Positions 23,307-36,089 of a stretch of 59,241 nt of DNA are shown here, piece by piece (within the stretch, counting starts at the first letter, position 1; each line of letters starts with the position of its first letter). The notes below the pieces were generated by a model that worked only from the letters and a program-made list of their open reading frames with translations, did not search any database and was not told where the DNA came from. The stretch covers positions 1-59,241 of the forward strand of contig JANWWO010000010.1 in the NCBI GenBank assembly GCA_025057375.1. The letters are read 5' to 3'. The translations under genes were made by a program, and so were the position numbers. The stretch comes from Candidatus Absconditabacterales bacterium (GTDB lineage Bacteria > Patescibacteriota > Gracilibacteria > Absconditabacterales > Absconditicoccaceae).

Positions 23307-25613
23307 ATGATCTCCTCACTCCGTATCATCCTCAAAACCTCACCCTCTCGTTTGTTACGAAGTTTCCTGATAAGCATCGTTTCAACCATCATCATTGGTG
23401 TCGGCGCATCACTTTTTCAAGGCGTAAGAAATGATATCGATGCTGGTTTGGATAGTCTCGTTCGTGGAGATCGAGAGCTCGACCAAAACACACCCTTTTC
23501 TCAAGAACAAATCGATCGATTGGTAAATCATCCTGATATCACATGAGTATACCCCGTCATCTCACTTCTGACAACGTGACTTCCTACCGAAGGAATTTTT
23601 TCTGGACAAACACGTCTCATGCGTTTGGAATGATGGACACAAGAAGGAATTGACCGTTTTTTTCCTTGAATAGGAATAATCGATAATAATACACTTGCTA
23701 TCCCACAAGAAACCGCCGACCAACGAAATGCAAAAACCATCCTCATTGCGGGAGAAAAAAAAACCATTCTGACATATTCATGAACTGTAGGACTCCAAAG
23801 TTTTAATCCTGGAACAAACGGACGTTTTGGCATTGTACCATTTACATGGCTACAACAAACACCATTGCTAGGAACAGGAACCAGAGCTGATTATGAAATT
23901 GTACTCGAATCACGCAACCCACGCTTGGAACAAATCATAGAAGATGAACCATTGTTTGCTGGTGTCGATATCGATAATGTGCGTGACGATCAGCAAAGCG
24001 CACAAGATCGTATTCGCTTAATCACGATTTTTTTGGCATTGATATGACTATTTGTTATTGTAATTTTTGTCTTAGTGCAGTATTTTTTATGGGAACAACG
24101 ATATCATGATTGTGAACCATTGGGACAAATATTGTTTGCACTTGGGAAAAAGCAGCAGCGATGGTATAGCCATATCTCCTTTATTATCATTGCTACCACT
24201 CTCATCGCTCATACAATCGGCATTGCCATTTTGCAGCCAGTCATCACCTTTATCATCCAAGAACCAAGCATTATCCATGCATTTTCTACTGAATGGCCAT
24301 TAATCTTTTTGTGGTCATGGTTGTGTAGTATGGTCCCCGGGTTTACGAGGATCCTTCCCAAACAACACTATTTCTTCAGCAATATTACCTTAGTCCTCGT
24401 CAGTTGGTGAGCATTGACATTGTTTATCCCAGGACGACGAAACGCTGGACAAACATTACTAGTTGCCTGTGGTGTTGTTATCAGTCTTCGACTCTGCGTC
24501 AGTTTGCTTTTTTCTTTTCTCAAGACACAAGCAGAAAAAATAAAAAAACACTCATTTGCTCGATTTGATGCAATCAGACTTATGCGAAAGCCATGATTTT
24601 TTGGAATTCCTTTGGTAGGAACACTCACGATCCTTATCACGGTTTCAGTCCTTAGTATCGTTTTGATCCGTTCGATCAAAACATCAATCCAACCATGATC
24701 TCTCCCTGATCTTGTTGCTATCAATCTAAGTTCTGGCGATCTTGCAACAATCACATCTTTACAAACAACAGGATTGACAATCTATGATCGTATTGGCGTC
24801 AGAATTGTTGCAATCAACAACATACCACTACTTGATTACCTTGAACGTCGCAATGAAGACTTCGGAAGACGTCGTTTCACGAGAGAATTTAATACTACAA
24901 CGACTCTTTTAGCCGACCCGGTCATCGCATGACGTCAAGCAACCAACCCTGGCGATATTTCACTCGACGCAGATTTTGCTCGCGATTTGGGCGTAAAAAT
25001 TGGTGATATAATACGTGTGAGTGTCTTTGGATCGGAACTTGATCTCCATATCGTCTGACTCCGCAAACGCAATCCTGATAATTGATTCTTTTTTTATCTC
25101 CAACTCAATAGAGAAGAATTTGATCCTGTACCCAAAACATACTTTGCGGCCCTTATCGCTCCAGATACAACACAAAGAAGAGCACTCCAAACCCAACTTG
25201 CCCAACGTATTCCTGGCGTGACAATTATCGATACAGTCGCTATTAGAGAATCAATTTTAGTCGTTATCAGAGAATTTGATCGTGCACTAGGTGGTCTAGC
25301 AGCAGTGATCTCATGAGTCGTCAGTCTTGGTATCATCGTTGTAGGATTGACAATTTGGTGACGTTTGCGTCCGTTGGGACTTCTTTATAATATCCTCTGA
25401 ACAAAAGTATGATATATGCCAAGACTTGGGCAAAAATATGGAATAGGACTGATGCTAGTAAGCGTCGGATTTGGGTTAATGATCATCCTGTGAGTAATGA
25501 TTTGGCTCTGGCGACAATTCCCTTTGCTGAAACTGCAATGGTTGCCGGTGTGAATGTTGCTGGGTATTCTCATTCTTGTGGGCTGAACAATACCAATCGT
25601 AAGACAAGATTAA
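23307..25613 (+). CDS. FtsX/MacB-like ABC transporter permease
   Basis: 768 residues in one TGA=Gly frame. The N-terminal membrane helix (SFLISIVSTIIIGVGAS) is followed by a long extracytoplasmic domain (about residues 40-240), helices around 245-265, 285-310, 340-360 and 375-405, a second extracytoplasmic domain (about 430-640), and three C-terminal helices (GVVSLGIIVVGLTIWG, LMLVSVGFGLMIIL and a last one). This duplicated FtsX-domain layout is typical of lipoprotein or macrolide/peptide ABC exporters. It pairs with the ATPase directly upstream. Substrate unknown; surface lipoproteins nearby are plausible clients, which is inference. Confidence 0.85.
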
Positions 25614-25623
25614 GAACATATAC

Positions 25624-26679
25624 TTAGGACAAGGCATTGCGTATTCTTTCGCCAATATCTCTTAAAGTAAGCTCCCCTGTCTTTGATCAGTTTAGTTTCG
25701 CAAGCTTCTGAGCATTGGGGCGTCAGTCAAAAATATTAAAGGATGGATTACGCACTTCCCCAGTATTGGGATCAATCGCTCATTGATGAATCGCATGCTG
25801 GACATATCATACACCAAAGCCACATACATACAAAACTGCTGGATCTGTTATTCTTTGTAATCATACAGATTTCAGCACTTTTTTTATATAGATAAACCGT
25901 CGATCAAGTTGCTGTGTCGCACTCATATTCTGATATTCCTCAAAGCTTGTTGATGGATCTATTGTTATCAAAGCCATGAGTGAAGCAGGCAAATCAGCGT
26001 TTTCTTTTGATGTTTGAGATAATTCTGTAAATGTTCACTGCGTGATCTGTGCCAACCCTGATGCTGTTTGTCACGGAGAGGTATTTTTTGCACGCGGATT
26101 AATGCTTGACTCATTATAAAACTTGGCTAGAACATGGAAAGGATTAAGTCACAAATACTGTGCCATTGCATAGAGTTTGGGCAAAAACGTCTCTTGATCG
26201 GGTAATTTTTTGATACATTTTGATATGTTTTTATAACGTCTAAGATCTTTAAGAAATATATCATACCCATGCATCGTATCAGAACTTTTTTCTTTTGATG
26301 ACTGAGCGTCAATCATGCCCGGTACATTCCCATCTCATCATAGATGTTGTGGATCATGAGACGGTTGTTCTTTCTGACTGCTTGGCATCGGCACATCTGA
26401 GGAAGGGGGTAAGAAATCAGATGATTGCGTTTCATAAGAACGATTATACTTCTCAATCAATGCATTCGCTTCATCCTGGAGTGATTTGCTTCATAATCAT
26501 CACGACTGTGCAATTTGCCTCTGTAGTGTCTCTGCTTCTTGACGCATAGATGCAATCACTGCTTTTTGAGTAATGGTTTTGAGTGCATTCTCCATCTGCT
26601 CTTGTCTCAATGCATCCAACGTACCCATCAATCATCAAACACTATATAAAACGATCACCCTAAGTATACGAATTTTCAT
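25624..26679 (-). CDS. Lytic transglycosylase (SLT-like) secreted protein
   Basis: 351 residues. An N-terminal membrane/signal helix (ILRVIVLYSVGGLMG) precedes a coiled coil (MRQEAETLQRQIAQ) and a Ser/Pro-rich spacer. The C-terminal lysozyme-like domain has FHVLAKFYNESSINPRA with the likely catalytic Glu, then SGLAQITQGTF, the G-L/x-Q-I motif of SLT enzymes, and an aromatic YVCGFGVGYVQH near the end. It should cleave murein glycan strands. It is convergent with the permease gene, with only 10 bp between stops. Confidence 0.7.
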
Positions 26680-26756
26680 CCTCAGTGCAAATTTTTGACT
26701 TGCTTTTTCTCTTTTTTTTCGCTATAGTGATATATAATTTATTTTCTTTCTCACGT

Positions 26757-27317
26757 ATGAAAAAACTTCTCATTGTCGCTCATCCAAACACGAATGGCCA
26801 TGCGTATATGCTCGCACATGCCTTTGAAACAGAAAGCATACAAGCCTGACATGAGGTAGACCGTATTGATCTGTATGCTCCTGATTACCGTCAAGATTAT
26901 CTTGTTTTTCCTGGTGATCCAGATCCCAAGCAGGCGTTGATGCATAAAAAAATTTCTCGAGCCGATGAATTGGTTTTTTTCTTCCCTATTTGGTGGTTTG
27001 ATTGTCCTGCCATTCTCAAAAATTGGTTTGACGTCAACTTTTCGAGCTGATTTGCCTTCAAATACAAAAAATGATCACTGACCCCGTACAAACTACTGAC
27101 ATGAAAATCAGCGAGGATCATCGCAACAGCGTGAGGACCTACCTGGCTTTATTATACATTGGGAGCAACCTTATGGATCAACTTTGCTATAGGAAGACTC
27201 GGATATTGTGGTATCACACTTCGCTCATACACAGTCTTTGGGTCAATTCATCAATGAATGGACAAACATAAGGAAGCAGACATCAAAGAAAAAGTAAAAA
27301 AAATTGCTCTTAGATAA
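26757..27317 (+). CDS. Flavodoxin-fold NAD(P)H:quinone reductase (MdaB/KefF-like)
   Basis: 186 residues. Starts KKLLIVAHPNTNGHAYM (flavin phosphate-binding loop), then DRIDLYAPDY, the signature LVFFFPIWWFDCPAILKNWF and TAGGPTWLYY. The family reduces quinones or regulates potassium efflux using FMN or FAD. CGA before AD (IS-CGA-AD, about 26962) sits where relatives often have Trp. It is divergent from the transglycosylase gene. Confidence 0.85.
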
Positions 27318-27360
27318 GAAAACAAGGGAATTGTATCAATTGTTTATTTTCTTATGTATC

Positions 27361-28119
27361 ATGCTCACTACTATTTCATTGTCATCTGATCTGATTAGTG
27401 AAAAAGAAATAATCAATAGCCTCCTCATGAGAGACCTGGATCAAAAATTTGTGTATTTTGGTGATTGAGCAAAAAAGTTTTATGATGTGAGAAAAAACAA
27501 AGACCTCGTGTGAGATATGAAAGCAATCTCATATGATGAATATGCGCATTTTTGGGGTAATACTATCCTTTCATGAGTAGATGAATGTATTATTGTCTCA
27601 TTGGGTGTATGAAATGCTGAATTTCAATCTTATATCCTCAAACCATTTGCATGAAAAAAAAAGATCACTCTCACTGCTGTTGATGCATGTGAAGATATGA
27701 TCATAATGGCTAAAAAAAATCTGAGACCACTTGCATGACTTTTTACCATTATTCTTATTCACTGAGATTTCTCATCTCGCGATTTTCATCAACGGTTAAA
27801 ACTATCAATCTTCTTCGTACACTTATGCGTCCATGAAGATTTGGTATGGCTTGATATTGTCATGAGAGAAGGAACAAAAAATAGCGAACTTGCCAAAGAT
27901 TTTCAGAGATATGAATCGCTCATAATATCTCCCGAAAGTACAGCATTTGCAATGAGTTTCCTTGAAACATTGGACATCAATAGAAGTGACTGAAGACAAT
28001 GATTATTTACCCACAGACTAGATGTCCTCAAATGTATCATGTTTGAAAAATTTTTTAGTGTTGAACAAAAAAACACTCTCACTATGACATCACACACTCA
28101 TTTTTGTGCCCTGAGATAA
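27361..28119 (+). CDS. SAM-dependent methyltransferase-like protein (EgtD-like, tentative)
   Basis: 252 residues. The order KFVYFGDGAKKFYDV, then VDECIIVSLGVGNAEFQSY, ITLTAVDACEDMIIMAKK and LIHGDFSS resembles the class I SAM fold (glycine-rich loop, acidic residue after strand 2) as arranged in histidine-methyltransferase-like proteins. The glycine loop is atypical. Seven or more TGA codons are read as Gly. It begins 43 bp after the reductase gene, so they may be co-transcribed. A perfect palindrome accttaattaaggt lies just after the stop (28125-28138). Confidence 0.4.
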
Positions 28120-28294
28120 AATAACCTTAATTAAGGTATATGCATATGATCCAGACTATCTTATACAATACTTTGATAATAATGAATTCCGTCCTCTCCA
28201 ACATCATGTCAAAGAAAAAACATGACACTTTCTCTTCCAAAAAATATAGATCATTATCAAAAACAGACGATTTTTTATTACTCTCCTCATCTCA

Positions 28295-30809
28295 ATGCAA
28301 CAAATATGACTACTTCTCAGCACATTTTTGCTTCTGATACCAATCATTTCGTATGCATCTGATTGGACAATTGATCCATGATTTACAGCAAATCCATGAG
28401 CTGAATGATCTCCACGTCGCATTCGTTCCCTCGCATCAGATACGCAAGGATACATCATTATCGGTGGAGATTTTTTTCGCTACAATGGCATAGCCAATAC
28501 CTGAATTATCAAGATTGATGCACAAGGAACAGTCCTCTCCTGATTTCTTGTATGAGAATGATTTGATAATGTCGTTGAAGTCGTCAAAACAGATAGCCAG
28601 GATCGTATCTATGTTGGAGGAGATTTTTCATCATATCATGGAGAAACAGTCTCTCGCCTAATTCGTCTTCTCCCAGATGGAACACGCGATACGAGTTTCT
28701 CTGTATCAGTCAATAATAGAATTCATTCACTTCTAATTGATGAAACTAACAACCATATCTATATTGGTTGACGATTTTCTCAAGTCCAATGACAACCAAG
28801 AAATAGAATCGCAAGGCTGTTTCTTGACGGCACACTTGATACAAGTTTTGATCCATGAGTATGACCAAATAGTACCGTAAGATGAATCGCATGAGGCCCA
28901 AATAATACAATTTATATTGTTGGAAGGTTTACAACAATTGGAGGCGTATCTCGTTGATGAGTGGCACGTCTTGTATCAGGCTGATCGCTAGATCTCAGCT
29001 TTGATCCATGATCGTGAGTAGCATGATGAGTTCCCAATGTGCACGATATAGCAAGTCTTCCCGATGGCAGTATAGTAATATGAGGAGATTTTGTTACCTA
29101 CCAAGGAGTGCCAGTTAATGGAGCAGTATGGATCAATCCTAATGGTTCAATCAGACATACAATTGTATCATGAGAACCAGTAAGAACATACAATGCGGTC
29201 ATTGTACAACCAGATGAAAGTATCGTTATCTGATGAGAATGATGAATTTTTCTTCGTTTTGATCGTCATGGTATTCGTGATACACCAACAACACAAACAG
29301 CATCATCAATTATCCATTCGCTCATGTACTATCAACCTACCCATTCTCTCTATGGCGGATGAGTTTTCGCAACCCATAATGGCCAGACAAGAAGATGAGT
29401 GACGAGTATTCTCCAGTCGCCAAGACGAGATAGTCGTCCAGATTGATTGGTATTTAACGAAACCTTTGCTACAACTCCATGAATTGTCGAATCTCCATCT
29501 CTCACAGTGGGATGAATCACAACATGAATTACTGTCACGGTCTCTACTTGATGTGAGATATCACTCAATAATGATACTTTTGATACCGGACCTCGCTATC
29601 GGATCCAACACAATGATATAATCAAGATACGCACCATCATACAAGATTACGCTATGCAGAGAGTTTGTGTCATTACATGAGGTCTCACTGTATGAGTACG
29701 AACTTGAATCGTGTGAAGTTTTTTAGATATTATATGGTCATGATGAAGTACCCAACTACTCAATTCCTGACACACTATCATTACATGACGAATACTCGCT
29801 ACATGACAATGGAATATCTCTTCACCAGATAATTGGCAAATAGCAAGTAATTCATGAACTTTTGGTAGTATGGCAAGTGTATCGTCATGAGACATCATCA
29901 TCCTCTCATGACATCTTCTCTGACCAACAATACTTCTCATGACATGAACAACATGATGGCAAACACAACCGTTGACGATATCACTAGCACTTTCTACTCC
30001 CTCTCTCACACCAGTCATATGATCACCATCTACTATCCAACATTCCTGATCTCCATGATGATGATCCGCCCGAAGATTACTTATTGACGACTGTCCAAAA
30101 GGAGATTTTTCACCAAGTTATTATGATAAACGCTGTGATACAACACAAGACTCTATCACTAATGCACTTGATGACACGATACAAACACATACTGATACTC
30201 CTATACAAATACACGTTCAAACGGGGTCATGAGATAATAGCATGCCGGCATGTTGGCAACGTGCTGGCAAGGACGATCAATCAATGCTCCTCGTCTATCA
30301 ATGGCTTATTACTCAATGATTATCGCATACTATTGATGATTTCTGTCCGTATGATCAAATCACAAGAGAGATTGCTGCATCATTGTTGGTTCATATAATC
30401 AATATACAAAATACCATGACACCCTCTATTCATCCACTTCGTTCATGCTTGTATCGTGACTGGATGCAAATAGCTCCAAAGCATCACAATGCTACTCTCC
30501 GTTTGTTTATGTCAATATGGCATCATGGGACAAACAGCTCGAGGAACACCTGATAATTTTTTTAGGCCACAAGACCCTATTACGAGAGCCCAAATTATCA
30601 CTATCCTCTCAAGAATACTCTATGGAAATCGTGGGAACTGGAGCTCGATCAATCAATCATGATGGCGATATGATGGGCATAAAGACCTTTTGACACGTGC
30701 AGGAATTATCACTAATATCAACCCATGACTCCTTGAAAAAAATGAACCACTTTGACGATTCCTTCTCATGATCATAAGAGCAACAATGTACAATAATCAA
30801 CTAAAGTAG
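28295..30809 (+). CDS. Secreted delta-60-repeat beta-propeller protein with SLH-like tail, frameshifted
   Basis: The signal peptide MQQIGLLLSTFLLLIPIISYAS starts at ATG 28295. Repeated blades of about 50 residues carry the delta-60 pattern (SDTQGYIIIGGDF, DGTLDTSFDPG, DLSFDPGSG). A beta-rich middle (ILATGQWNISS) and a Cys-containing region follow. The first frame ends at TAA 30554 (753 residues). From about 30490 the +1 frame encodes a good S-layer-homology domain (YGIMGQTARGTPDNFF, then ITRAQIITILSRIL) down to TAG 30807. Removing one T from CGTTTG near 30510 joins them. The SLH domain would anchor the propeller to the cell wall. Many blade glycines are TGA. Confidence 0.75.
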
Positions 30810-30817
30810 ATTGTGTT

Positions 30818-31807
30818 ATGTTCTTCCTTTTAGTTTCTTTGCTTTTGCCGATGGTTTCTGAAAAAATGTCTTCACTCAAAAAAACACCATCTTCACAACC
30901 ATCCCTCAAACCACAGCTTGCTCAACTCAAAACATCAATTGAAGTCCACCACGACGCCGCAATACCCGAACAAGAACAAACAAAACAAACAACGCAACAA
31001 TCACTTGATGCACTTGCTTCCTCACTCAATCTCACCACACATCACGGATCATCAGGACAGACATCCTCACATGTTCATGCAACACGTGCACCCAAAGATT
31101 CTGTCCCCTTCACGACCTCATCCAACGGTCTTGAATCCAAAGTGCCTGACTTAACACAAACGATGGACGACAAGATTCGTCAAGCTTTTTTTTATGAAGA
31201 GTTTGTCAAAGCAGGATTAACAACAACGGATTTTGCAGACATCATAGATTTGATGGAAGATGATTGGAACAAAATCTGTGAATACCGATGATGATGACAT
31301 AGAATAACACATATTGCACAGATTATCAAAGTGCTCCGTCATAAACGTAGTATTGAAGCACAAACTAATGCACTTGCCTTCGAACAACACAAAAAAAAAC
31401 GTACTATTGACGAACGAAAAGACGCACTCGGGATCCTCATAGGAGACATGATTGCAGACAATCCTTGATGGATCGAAGATTTTTTACGTAATCCCAACAC
31501 AATCATTGATTTTTTTAATCAACATGGTCCCAAGCTTACGCAACTCCTTTCACTCTATCCAAACCTGCCGGATCAAACTAAAGAACAACTGTGAGCAATC
31601 GTCGATCAAATTCTTCTTGCTTTGATAAACGGTGCATTTCTCGAAATTTATGAAATACACATCGGAGATGATGGCAGTCTCATCATCAATGGATCAACAC
31701 TCACTATCAAACTCCCTGTCAAGCATATTCTCACTGATGAACAAAACAGCTACCATAGTACACTTGAAGCCTCATGGACAACGCTGTATTCACATCACAC
31801 TCTTTAA
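30818..31807 (+). CDS. Unknown protein with N-terminal membrane helix
   Basis: 329 residues, 8 bp after the propeller/SLH frame. A short hydrophobic N-terminus (MFFLLVSLLLPMV) is followed by a Ser/Thr/Gln-rich low-complexity stretch to about residue 110, then a helical domain (IRQAFFYEEFVKAGLTTTDF, HIAQIIKVLRHKRSIEAQTN) and a C-terminal mixed domain (EIYEIHIGDDGSLIIN). A GGG run at about residue 153 is TGA-TGA-TGA. No family is recognised. It sits 18 bp ahead of the flippase gene. Confidence 0.6.
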
Positions 31808-31825
31808 TTTCTCTCTTCTTGGTTA

Positions 31826-33325
31826 ATGAAATCATTGGCACGCGATGTCTCATGGCAAATAATAGGAAAAATACTGAGTGCAGGAGCAGGATTTGTCGTT
31901 CTTTTATTATTGACTATCTATCTTGATCCACTGAGATATGGTGATTATGGGACTATTCTTGCCTATTTTGCCTTCATATCTTCCTTATCAGATTTTGGTT
32001 TATATTCGTGGTGAGTCAAAGAATGCGCACAGTATCCGCCTTGATCACATGAAGAACAAGTCTTATATTCCAAAATCTTTTGGGCAAGGATGATGCTCAT
32101 TGGATGTATTTATGTGGTTGCTATACTGATCGTCTATTGTATTCCTGACTACAGACATAATATTTTTTTGGCACGAGGAATGCCAATAGGAATGCTATTT
32201 TCAGCGATTTTTATGGCAAGCGGTGTTATGACTCTTCCTCTCCAGCTGCGTACTCATATGCATCACGCTTCCATCGCCCTCATGCTCGCAAGACTAGGAC
32301 AAATAGGAATACTGGTCAGTGTAATTTTTTTTCTTCTCCCACGTTCAAGTACATATCCACTTCTCTCATTTATACTCGTCATGAGCTCCATTTTGGGCTC
32401 TGCAATTATTCAATTTGCATATACCTGGCGATTTGCAAGGAAAGATATTGCTCCGTTATGGATGCCATCAGTCGATTTTCTTGTAACAGTTTTGAAAGAA
32501 CAGCGACGTTATGGACTAGGTTTTTTTCTCTGATCAGCATCAACAATGGTCGTCAGTGTTTTTTTTTCACTGCTCTATCCGACACGAGAAGGAAATGTCG
32601 AAATATCGATGTGGACATTTGCCCTCCAACTTTATGCGATTGTGTTGATTATCCCACCTGCCGTTGGGAATAGTCTTCTGAGTGCAAAACACGATATGGA
32701 CCATGATGCTACCACAAGATTTGCAAAAGGCATTATGGTTTTGGTCATCTGTGCATTAACACTTTGGTGGTGATTTATCCTCGGAGGTCGTCCTGTGATG
32801 AATTTGATCGGTGCAACATCCTATATCACTGATCCGATTCTTTGGGAAAATCCCCTCCTATGGCGAGGAGCAAATATATGATCTGACGCTATTCTTATCA
32901 TGCTTGGCTGTGCACTTGTAGCTCATTTTTTTAAAATTGGTCAGCAATATCGACTCTTAGCAATCAATAAACAAGAAAGCATTTTGCGAATCAATGGCCG
33001 AAGCTTTGTCATTGGCTGCATTGTATCCTATCGGTGAATCTACACACGAGGACTCTGGGGATGAATCATTGGACAGTTCTGCTTTGATGCAAGTGCATGT
33101 CTCTTATGACGATGGAAACATCGTAGTACCAAAATTTTTAACCAGACACAGATCGTTCTCATTACAACACTTATTGGTGGAACGATTCTTCTCATGATTA
33201 TGTGACTAATGCATACGACAAGCATCCGCCGAATGCTGTGCATCATACGATCTGTATGCGTTGGTATAGGAGGATGGTGGTGGAGACAGAAGCACATCAA
33301 TCATCAAAGTCACGAAAAACAATAA
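31826..33325 (+). CDS. Wzx-like polysaccharide flippase (MOP superfamily)
   Basis: 499 residues with about 12-14 membrane helices. The N-terminus (ARDVSWQIIGKILSAGAGFV, then LDPLRYGDYGTILAYFAF) is the classic start of polysaccharide exporters ('y.g.i.~a~~~~~~~~l...Gl'). Later helices follow the MOP pattern. It should flip lipid-linked sugar units. The C-terminal tail after about residue 440 is basic. It ends the surface-gene run that begins with the delta-60 protein. Confidence 0.8.
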
Positions 33326-33545
33326 AGAACATCATCTCTCCCTAGATAATGAACAAAATCATACATATATAGAATCCCTTTTATGTTCTTGTCTAGTATA
33401 TCTGTCCACGGACCTTCATCAGTCCCTGATGAATAACTTATTTGGTTTACAAGACACATAGACCTTTCATGGCAGTATACGAAAACCATGTCACTCAGTG
33501 AATTTTCTCTTGATTTTTGGGGGGAAAACACTATTATAAAAGCAT
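33326..33545. promoter_or_regulatory. Inverted repeat upstream of tRNA-Leu
   Basis: This 220-bp gap holds a perfect 8-bp stem TTCATCAG/CTGATGAA at 33416-33434 with a 3-nt loop and no T tract, next to a smaller GTCC/GGAC stem. AT-rich bases TATTATAAAAG just before the tRNA may be its promoter -10. Role of the stem unknown. Confidence 0.35.
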
Positions 33546-33632
33546 GCCTGGGTGGCGGAATTGGCAGACGCGCTAGACTCAAAATCTGGTTCCCGCAAGG
33601 GAGTGAGGGTTCAAGTCCCTCCGCAGGCACCA
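33546..33632 (+). tRNA. tRNA-Leu, anticodon CAA
   Basis: An 87-nt class II tRNA with a long variable arm (TTCCCGCAAGGGAGT), acceptor GCCTGGG/CGCAGGC, anticodon loop CTCAAAA giving CAA (reads UUG), T arm GAGGG-TTCAAGT-CCCTC and an encoded CCA end at 33630-33632, unlike the tRNA-Arg in this window. Confidence 0.95.
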
Positions 33633-33671
33633 CAACATAAGCATATCATTACAAAAAAATACCATACATAG

Positions 33672-33697
33672 TCATCACGTATCGTGATGATTTTTTA
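33672..33697 (+). terminator. Rho-independent terminator after tRNA-Leu
   Basis: Perfect 8-bp stem TCATCACG-TAT-CGTGATGA followed by TTTTTTA, 39 bp after the tRNA end. Confidence 0.85.
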
Positions 33698-33779
33698 TTT
33701 TATATTTTATACTTGCAAGTTGTCTTTTTTTCACTATATTACAATGTACTGAGTTATTTTAGTGACACTTATCATACAC

Positions 33780-35087
33780 ATGCCGGCATCACTCTCTCTT
33801 TTTGATGAACTGTCAGCAAGATGATTCATCAACCAACATTCTAACCCTGCCATTTTTGAGGTCTACAATCAATGAAGTCAGAAGTTTTATTGTGGCTTTG
33901 ACCCCAGTGCTGATTCATTACAATTGGGGAATTTTGTGATGTTTATGTATGCAGCCCAATTTCTCAAACGTGGGAATATTCGATATCCCCTCATTGGTGG
34001 TGCGACAGGAATGATAGGTGATCCAAGTGGGAAAGATACTGAAAGAACAATCTTGAGTAAAGATCAAGTTCTCCACAATTGTGCCCAATTTGAAAAGCAA
34101 TTTGGTCATCTTCTCAGTAATCTTGCCAGGATCGCAAACCTTGAAACGATGGAATATCATCTTGTCAATAATGCTGATTTTTATACAGAGATGTGATTTT
34201 TGGATTTTTTGAGAGATGTAGGAAAATATATCACAGTCAACACTATGATGAACAAAGAAACAGTCAAAAAAAGGATTACTGACCCTGATAAGTCCATCTC
34301 CTACACCGAGTTTAGTTATATGCTCATTCAAGGATACGATTTTGTTTATTTACGTAAAAATCATAATGTCAGGCTCCAAATCTGCGGTTCTGATCAATGG
34401 GGGAATGGTGTGACAGGACTCGAACTGATTGACAAAATTCTGGGAACAAATGATTGCTTTGTGACGACGGCACCTCTTATTCTTGCATCAAATGGAAAAA
34501 AATTTGGGAAATCCGAAGGAAATGCGATTTGGCTGGACTCAACCAAAAATTCTCCGTTTTTTGTCCATCAATACCTTCTCAATACACCTGACGCTGATGT
34601 CGAAAAATATCTCAAATTGTTTACACTCTACTCTTTAGACGAGATAACAGATATTGTCAAACACCATATGCATGCACCAGAAAAAAGACAAGCACAAAAA
34701 ATACTAGCTGACTACCTTATTCGTTTGATTTTTGATGATGAATGTTTGGCTCGTATCGAACGTGTGACACCAATTATTTTTGGGGTTGGTGATGTTGCTG
34801 ACCGTCTCGCCTCCCTTGATAGACAAGACAAACAAACCCTTCTAGATGCAACGTGATGATGTCAGTCTGTTTCTTTCCCCATCCGTGTTGCTGACCTGTG
34901 CGTCATGGCGGGACTAGTCTCATCAAATAAAGAAGCAAAAAATGACTGCCAGGCAGGCGCGATTAGTATCAATGATCATAAAATCACGGATGCAACACAA
35001 AACATTGACGCAACTACATGTATCAATGGTGTTCTTTTGCTCAAAAAAGGGAAAAAAACGGTTAAGACCGTTCTTCATATGATGTAG
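33780..35087 (+). CDS. tyrS: Tyrosyl-tRNA synthetase
   Basis: 435 residues. Starts SLFDELSARGFINQ, then YCGFDPSADSLQLGNFV: the HIGH-equivalent reads QLGN, so the usual first His is Gln. Next are GGATGMIGDPSGK, ICGSDQWGN, LLANSNGKKFGKSEG-type KMSKS loop (KFGKS) and a C-terminal S4-like tRNA-binding domain (VADLCVMAGLVSSNKEA). It charges tRNA-Tyr. Four or more TGA codons are Gly. It follows the tRNA-Leu terminator by 82 bp. Confidence 0.95.
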
Positions 35088-35130
35088 GAATATGATATAG
35101 AAAAATACCACATAATACCTCTCATCCACA

Positions 35131-36057
35131 CTATTTTCATGACCCAAGAGAGATATTGCTCTCATGTTTTTTGTTTTCATTGAGGCGACTATTATGCACA
35201 TGCCACCGCACGAGACCAATCGTACACAGCAGCACAATACCTGCTTGGTGTCATCGATGCAATCACACCAAACGAACACCAAAAGAGATAGGAATAAAAA
35301 GGATCAAAACGATAGATCCTAAATCATACCTATCACCAGGAACATCCATAAAACGGAGCAAGAGACGGAGACAGATCACCATCCCATACAATACACAAAA
35401 AAGAACCGTTCCACCAACCAATCAGCCCATCAATACAACAATCAACCATATCAATCACAAACCTCGTTGCATCGAGGTAATGAGCGAGTGTCGTCCGCGC
35501 TCCGATCGTGTACCAATTCTTTCTACGATAGGCTCAATGATAGCCTGCGTCAACACAACGGGAGTAGTAAATGACGCCAAACGAAGATGAGGCATATACG
35601 TTGGTCCAGGATCAAGAAATCATGTGTTGATAAGCAATAATGATCTTGTCACAACAAACAACGCTTGATTTCCATCATCTCCCAACCAATTTGTAGGTTG
35701 TGGATCAGGGCGTGTATCAAGGACAAAAAGGAGCGAAGGAAGAGATCAGGTCATCATAGAAGGCTTATAGATACGGATGATAGACGTCGCATCAACTCAC
35801 TGATCAGATATCGTCAATGAAAATCATGATAATTGGGACCTCACTTGCGATGCAAGATCATCAATTTGTGCAAGATACTGATTCATCGCATCCGCAACAG
35901 GTTTCGATGTGATTAGTCACCACAAAAATATCCCTCTCACTACAAAAAGGATACAAACAAAACTGACCAACAGTCATCGTTTTTGTCGTCAAGAAAAGGT
36001 CTGTGAGACAATCCTATGACCAAGATGCTGCCAAAAAGATGAAGAAGAAATCGGCAT
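35131..36057 (-). CDS. Integral membrane protein, unknown
   Basis: 308 residues: a basic N-terminus, membrane helix 1 near residues 27-48 (LLVSFVCILFVVRGIFLW), an extracytoplasmic domain with a regular mixed fold (about 50-190), then four helices (LIWLIVVLMGGLVGGTVLF, SIVLILFIPISFGVRL, AGIVLLCTIGLVRW). The layout recalls DUF1189-type proteins but I cannot confirm it. Convergent with tyrS. Confidence 0.6.
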
Positions 36058-36089
36058 ATCACAACGAAAGATAAAACTACAAGGACTAT

